Origin: Acidobacteriota bacterium
GTDB taxonomy: Bacteria > Acidobacteriota > Terriglobia > Terriglobales > Acidobacteriaceae
Direction of reading: 5' to 3'
DNA: 10,700 nucleotides
Assembly: GCA_021851465.1 (NCBI GenBank)
Contig: JAJZDL010000094.1
Location: forward strand, 1-10,700
The notes under the pieces were generated by a model. That model was given only the letters and a program-made list of their open reading frames with translations, did no database searches and was not told the origin of the DNA. This document shows, piece after piece, positions 7,369 to 10,700 of this stretch. The position numbers were made by a program, and so were the translations under genes. Every line of letters begins with the position of its first letter. The stretch's first letter is position 1.

Positions 7369-8160
7369 ATGACACAGCTCTCCACTGCCCCCTCCCGGAC
7401 GGTCTCCGCGCAACCGCCTGCCGCGACCGCCCGCATCTTCCGTCCCGACGGTCGCGCCGCGGATGCGCTCCGCCCAGTCCGCTTTACTCCCAACTTCGTC
7501 GCCACCGCCGAAGGCTCCGTGCTGGTGGAGACGGGCAACACCCGCGTGCTGTGCAATGCCACCATCGAGACCGGGGTCCCCGGCTGGATGCGCAACTCCG
7601 GCCGCGGCTGGGTCACGGCCGAGTATGGGATGCTGCCCCGCGCCACCCTGACGCGCACCGCGCGGGAGAGCGAGCGGGGCAAGGTCGGCGGGCGGACGCA
7701 CGAGATCCAACGGCTGATCGGGCGCAGCCTGCGCGCCGTGGTGGACATGAAGGCGCTGGGCGAACGGACGGTCATCCTGGACTGCGACGTGCTGCAGGCC
7801 GACGGGGGCACGCGCACCGCGGCAATTACAGGTGCTTCGGTCGCCCTCGCGCTGGCGTTGGGTAAACTGGTCGCCGCAGGCACGCTGAAGGCCTCGCCGC
7901 TGCGCCAGATGCTGGCCGCCACCTCGGTCGGCATCGTGGACGGCAACATCCTGCTGGACCTGGCCTACGAGGAGGACTCGCGGGCGGACGTGGACATGAA
8001 CGTGGTGATGCTGGCCGATGGCGGCCTGGTGGAGACGCAGGCCACCGCGGAGCGCGTCTCTTACAGCCGCGCGCAGCTCACCGCGATGCTTGACTACGCC
8101 GAAGAGGGCGTTCGCCAACTGCTCGCCGCCCAACAGGCCGCGCTCGCCAGCGCCAGATAG
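7369..8160 (+). CDS. rph: Ribonuclease PH (tRNA nucleotidyltransferase)
   Basis: Phosphate-dependent 3'-to-5' exoribonuclease that trims the 3' ends of tRNA precursors and other RNAs, working as a hexamer in the cytoplasm. The 263 residues match the whole family: RPDGRAADALRPV (25-37), AEGSVLVETGNTRVLC (47-62), GWVTAEYGMLPRAT (80-93), R-x-L-R-A-V-V-D-M (119-127), the phosphate-binding GGTRTAAITGA (146-156), and the catalytic acidic block LDLAYEEDSRADVDMNVVM (196-214). Family members are usually about 240-245 residues; the surplus is a 24-residue Thr/Ala/Pro-rich N-terminus and an Ala-rich end. The frame is open further upstream, with an ATG at 7180, but that extension runs through the operator repeats and -10 box and does not look like protein, so ATG 7369 is chosen. 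It stands alone, with no rdgB next to it. Confidence 0.96.
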   Translation: MTQLSTAPSRTVSAQPPAATARIFRPDGRAADALRPVRFTPNFVATAEGSVLVETGNTRVLCNATIETGVPGWMRNSGRGWVTAEYGMLPRATLTRTARESERGKVGGRTHEIQRLIGRSLRAVVDMKALGERTVILDCDVLQADGGTRTAAITGASVALALALGKLVAAGTLKASPLRQMLAATSVGIVDGNILLDLAYEEDSRADVDMNVVMLADGGLVETQATAERVSYSRAQLTAMLDYAEEGVRQLLAAQQAALASAR

Positions 8161-8177
8161 CCGGAGATCGCTGAACG

Positions 8178-8209
8178 GTCATTACTGAGCGCAGCGAAGA
8201 AGAATCCCG
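8178..8209. repeat. Remnant of a dispersed intergenic repeat (CATT-CTGAGCG-AGCGAAG-AATCCC type)
   Basis: GTCATTACTGAGCGCAGCG followed by AAGAAGAATCCC resembles the widespread bacterial intergenic motif of the form gtcattctgagcg-cagcgaag-aatcc, with one extra base and a 3-base insertion. It lies just after the rph stop in the convergent gap. The recognition is from memory of this common motif, not from a search. A run of six T follows (8211-8216), but I see no good stem for a terminator. Confidence 0.4.
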
Positions 8210-8268
8210 GTTTTTTGCTCGCAGAACATTTGCCCGCGGAACTATGGACTGCACAATTGGAAGATGCC

Positions 8269-9369
8269 TTAACTGTCTGTGTCGGGCGGCGGTGCGGCGC
8301 GCGCTGGCGTGGTGGGCTGTATCTGCACCAGCGACGCGGGGTTGAACGCCTGCGCGGATTCGGAGGACTGCGCATTCTGGGCGGCCTGCTCCATCTCGAC
8401 GTGCGCGGCGGGCGGCGCAATGGTTACGTCGCGGCCGCCGGGGACCAGCGGCGGATGGGTGTACTTCCAGGCGTAGTCGTCGGTGACGCGGACGAGGATG
8501 GGAACCGCCGCGAGCACGAAGAGGATCGTGAGCGCGGCCGCCGCGGGGCCATACGTCCCGCCGGTGAGCCATGCGGGGCCGGCGGCGCGCGTGTCCACGA
8601 TGGAGCCGAGCGTGTTGTCGCCGTTGAGCGGCAGGTCGAAGAGGACCGCAGTCGCTGCGGCCCAGGCAAAGCTCAATCCCCATAGCAGCCACAGGCCGTG
8701 GGTGCGCAGCCAGCAGAGCGCAAGCAGCAGGGAGAACAGCAGCGCGACCAGGATGCGCGTCCCGTCCGGTGTGCCGTCGGCGGTTGGAGTGAGCGCGGTG
8801 TTGAGCGTCGCCAGGCCGACGAGGACCAGTGTGGCGCGCACAGGGCCGGTCGCATCGATGAGCCGGTGGAAGCCGTAGCCGTAGACTGCCAGCGCGTTGG
8901 CGAGCGTTGCAACGGCAAGTGTCGCAAGGCCCAGGCCGAGGAGCAGAAAAGCCCGCGACTCCGTCCAAAGCTGGATGTTGAGCGCGCGCGCGAGGGCCAT
9001 CGGCAGAACGCAGGCCAACGCCAGCGCCCATCCGATGGCCGCTCCCGTGGCCCACTCCGCGCGGGACGTGGAACGGCGCGGAAGGCCGAGCGCAAGGCGC
9101 AGCGGCGCGAGGCGGCGCTCGATTGCGCGCAAGAGAGCGAGGCCGCATACGACCAGGAAGAGCAGCAGAACCGCCTGTGCGAGAGGCTGCGCACTGCCCA
9201 GGTCGAAGGCCCGGTCGAGGCCGTTGGCGGCGTCCGCCGAGAGGAACTGCGAGCACTGGAACCACAGCACCGTTGCGATAAAGAGGGCGAAGTCGAGCGA
9301 GCGCGGGCGGGCCCGCCCGCCCGCGAATCCGGGTGGCGGTGGAGCGGCGGCGATGGCGGTCTGCTGCAA
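8269..9369 (-). CDS. CPBP/Abi-family multi-pass membrane protein lacking catalytic residues
   Basis: Integral membrane protein of 366 residues resembling the CPBP (CAAX protease and bacteriocin-processing, Abi) intramembrane metalloproteases. Hydrophobic helices lie at about 26-45, 63-82, 107-127, 139-160, 178-192, 204-221, 226-245 and 275-294; the C-terminus (300-366) is a Pro/Ala/Gln-rich soluble tail. The relation shows at YGYGFHRLIDATGP (163-176), LLALCWLRTHGLWLLWGLSFAWA (215-237) and DLPLNG (245-250). The metal-binding and catalytic positions are all changed: EE of EExxxR is N158-A159 with the Arg as Y163, His of motif 2 is T188, and His of motif 3 is S233. The TTG start at 9369 is preceded by a good AAAGGA site. 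The function is unknown, perhaps scaffolding or binding. The gene is intact, so it is a pseudoenzyme rather than a pseudogene. Confidence 0.7.
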   Translation of the reverse strand: MQQTAIAAAPPPPGFAGGRARPRSLDFALFIATVLWFQCSQFLSADAANGLDRAFDLGSAQPLAQAVLLLFLVVCGLALLRAIERRLAPLRLALGLPRRSTSRAEWATGAAIGWALALACVLPMALARALNIQLWTESRAFLLLGLGLATLAVATLANALAVYGYGFHRLIDATGPVRATLVLVGLATLNTALTPTADGTPDGTRILVALLFSLLLALCWLRTHGLWLLWGLSFAWAAATAVLFDLPLNGDNTLGSIVDTRAAGPAWLTGGTYGPAAAALTILFVLAAVPILVRVTDDYAWKYTHPPLVPGGRDVTIAPPAAHVEMEQAAQNAQSSESAQAFNPASLVQIQPTTPARAAPPPDTDS

Positions 9370-9528
9370 CTTCGGTCCTTTCGTTCAGAGCGGCGGGCGC
9401 GTCGTTCTCCCGTCTACCTATCTGGGGCCTTGCAGCCCACGATGATTTTCATTGCGCTCGACCGGGCTGCCGCAGGATGCTCCGTTGGCGCTTTCACTAC
9501 TGGGCGGCGGTGGGCTGCCGCGCGCTTT
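9370..9528. other. Short gap between accA and the CPBP-like gene
   Basis: 159 bases between two minus-strand genes. The only clear element is the AAAGGA ribosome site of the CPBP-like gene just before its TTG. I see no convincing terminator after accA and no clear -35/-10 pair for the downstream gene, so read-through from accA is possible. Confidence 0.4.
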
Positions 9529-10392
9529 TTATTGCTCGGCGGCGGTGTAGAACTGCGCGATGTTGCGGAACTTTTGGTAGCGCTCTTCCAGCAACCGGTC
9601 GAGCGGCTTGGCGTCGAGCTGCGCGAGGTGGTACCGCAGCTTCTCGTCGATCATGGCCATGGCGAGGGCAGGGTCGTTGTGCGTTCCGCCTTCGGGTTCG
9701 CCGAGGACATCGTCGACACAGCCGAGGTCGAGCACGCTGTATGCGGTGTACTTGAGCGCGGCGGCGGCCTGCTGCTTCTTGCTTGCGTCCTTCCACATGA
9801 TGGAAGCGCAGCCCTCGGGCGAGATCACCGAGTAGATGGCGTTCTCCAGCATGAGGACCCGGTCCGCGACGGCCAACGCCAGCGCGCCGCCGGAGCCTCC
9901 CTCGCCGGTAATGGTGGCGATGGTCGGAACGCGCAGCCGCGACATCTCGATCAGGTTGCGCGCGATGGCCTCGCCCTGCCCGCGCTCCTCCGCGCCGATT
10001 CCTGGGTTGGCCCCGGCCACATCGAGGAAGGTGAAGACGGGGTTGCCGAACTTTTCGGCGATCTTCATCGCGCGCAGCGCCTTGCGATAGCCCTCCGGAT
10101 CGGGCGAGCCGAACTTGCGCGCAACGCGCTCCTTCACCGAACGGCCCTTGAGGTTCGCCACGACCAGCACCGGACGCCCGTGGAAGCGCGCCATGCCACA
10201 GGTCATCGCCGTGTCGTCGCCAAAGGCGCGGTCGCCATGGATCTCGCTGAAGTCGGTGAAGAGTGCTGCGATGAAGTCCATCGGGTAGGGACGCTCCGGG
10301 TGACGCGCGAGCTCGGTTCTGCGCCACGCTTCGGGCACAGCCGCCTCTTCCGCCTGCATATGCGCGAGCTTGCCTGGTTCCTGTTCCGCCAT
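9529..10392 (-). CDS. accA: Acetyl-CoA carboxylase carboxyltransferase subunit alpha, short form
   Basis: Alpha subunit of the carboxyltransferase that, with AccD, moves the carboxyl group from biotin to acetyl-CoA to make malonyl-CoA, the first step of fatty acid synthesis. The 287 residues match AccA from ELARHPERPYPMDFI (27-41) to the end: HGDRAFGDD (52-60), SPDPEGYRKALRAMK (96-110), GANPGIGAEERGQGEAIARNL (127-147), GEGGSGGALALAVADRV (163-179, oxyanion loop) and SPEGCASIMWKDASKK (191-206). The N-terminal coiled region of about 50 residues in E. coli AccA (319 residues) is missing and replaced by about 26 unrelated residues. The usual GAYPG is GANPG (N129). The ATG at 10392 has no ribosome site but has a -10-like box at the right distance for a leaderless message. 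No accD is in the window. Confidence 0.95.
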   Translation of the reverse strand: MAEQEPGKLAHMQAEEAAVPEAWRRTELARHPERPYPMDFIAALFTDFSEIHGDRAFGDDTAMTCGMARFHGRPVLVVANLKGRSVKERVARKFGSPDPEGYRKALRAMKIAEKFGNPVFTFLDVAGANPGIGAEERGQGEAIARNLIEMSRLRVPTIATITGEGGSGGALALAVADRVLMLENAIYSVISPEGCASIMWKDASKKQQAAAALKYTAYSVLDLGCVDDVLGEPEGGTHNDPALAMAMIDEKLRYHLAQLDAKPLDRLLEERYQKFRNIAQFYTAAEQ

Positions 10393-10700
10393 TCAACCCA
10401 TTGTATCGGAGTGCGGGTTGAAAGGCGTAGATTGCCATTCACCGGCGCGGTCAATCGGATGGTTTGAGCGGGGCTTCGAGCGATGGCGTTGCAGGTCCTT
10501 CGCGGTGCTGGCGGGGGGGTGTGGGCCGGAGCATAGGAGGACGGCGGTTGTAGAAGACAGCGCTGAGGAGGGCCATTCTCGAAGAAGGCGCGGTCGGGTG
10601 GGCACCCCTCAACGGGGGCGGCGGACGCTTTTTTCGTCGAGGGAAGAAGAAGGATTTTCTCGCAGGCTGAAACACCGTATGCTGGTTCTATTCCCATCTC
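10393..10700. other. Non-coding stretch upstream of accA
   Basis: 308 bases with no convincing gene; open frames here have Arg/Ser/Pro-rich shadow composition and no ribosome site. Contents seen: the accA -10-like box at 10400-10405; a GGGTG-GG-CACCC dyad at 10596-10607 followed by a short CCCC/GGGG stem (10605-10617) and a T6 run at 10629-10634; and ATTCCC at 10690-10695, cut off by the window end. A promoter for a rightward gene beyond the window could lie here. Confidence 0.4.
10400..10405 (-). promoter_or_regulatory. -10-like box for accA, predicting a leaderless transcript
   Basis: TACAAT on the minus strand ends 7 bases before the accA ATG (GGGTTGA between), which puts the start point at the base just before, or at, the start codon. 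No clear -35 is present at 16-18 bases upstream. The arrangement matches that of rph. Confidence 0.45.

Noticed and set aside
7366..7373. Palindrome GTCATGAC around the rph start codon
   Set aside because: An 8-base palindrome containing ATG is common by chance and has no partner site.
8698..10467. 589-codon open frame on the plus strand across the CPBP-like gene and accA
   Set aside because: It is antisense to two well-supported genes and crosses the gap between them. Its composition (Arg, Glu, Gly, Ala rich, no fold pattern) is that of the shadow frame common in GC-rich DNA.
10203..10697. Minus-strand 164-codon frame running from upstream DNA into accA in another frame
   Set aside because: Most of its end is a shadow of accA; the upstream part is Pro/Ser/Arg rich without domain or ribosome site.

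Overview
The window is about 10.7 kb of GC-rich bacterial chromosome. Protein content and sequence style fit an acidobacterium (Acidobacteriota, probably class Terriglobia): PilM/N/O/P-like proteins followed by a pseudopilin of the GY-M-L-L-G type, a short-form AccA, and a CPBP-type membrane protein with an RVTDDYAW-like tail. This placement rests on recalled family resemblance, not on a search. No rRNA, tRNA, CRISPR array, insertion sequence or phage gene is visible.

Layout. (1) 1-4073, plus strand: five tightly coupled genes, each overlapping or within a few bases of the next, for the inner-membrane platform of a type IV pilus / type II secretion-like machine: PilM (5' end cut off by the window), PilN, PilO, a PilP/GspC-like protein, and a GspG-like pseudopilin with two low-complexity tandem-repeat blocks. 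No secretin gene follows, so the outer-membrane part must lie elsewhere. (2) 4074-4143: convergent gap with a strong GC hairpin. (3) 4144-6932, minus strand: a cytoplasmic histidine kinase gene overlapping by 7 bp a sigma-54-dependent response regulator gene (receiver, AAA+, Fis-type HTH). They converge on the pilus genes and could regulate them, but that is only a positional inference. (4) 6933-7368: divergent, unusually AT-rich intergenic region (78 G+C in 180 bases at 7081-7260). It holds three copies of a 15-bp inverted repeat ATTCCC-N5-GGGA, a separate perfect 7-bp dyad, a possible sigma-54-like site, and a TATAAT box placed so that the rph transcript would begin at its own ATG. (5) 7369-8160, plus: rph (RNase PH). 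(6) 8269-9369, minus: a CPBP/Abi-family multi-pass membrane protein whose expected catalytic residues are all replaced, a probable pseudoprotease. (7) 9529-10392, minus: accA, again with a -10-like box directly at the start codon. (8) 10393-10700: no gene seen.

The points most worth following are the repeated operator-like element between the kinase and rph, the dead CPBP protein, the repeat-expanded pseudopilin lacking Glu+5, and the two apparently leaderless housekeeping genes. I did not find a clearly new multi-gene defence or metabolic system. Most of the remaining content is housekeeping or a variant of known machinery.
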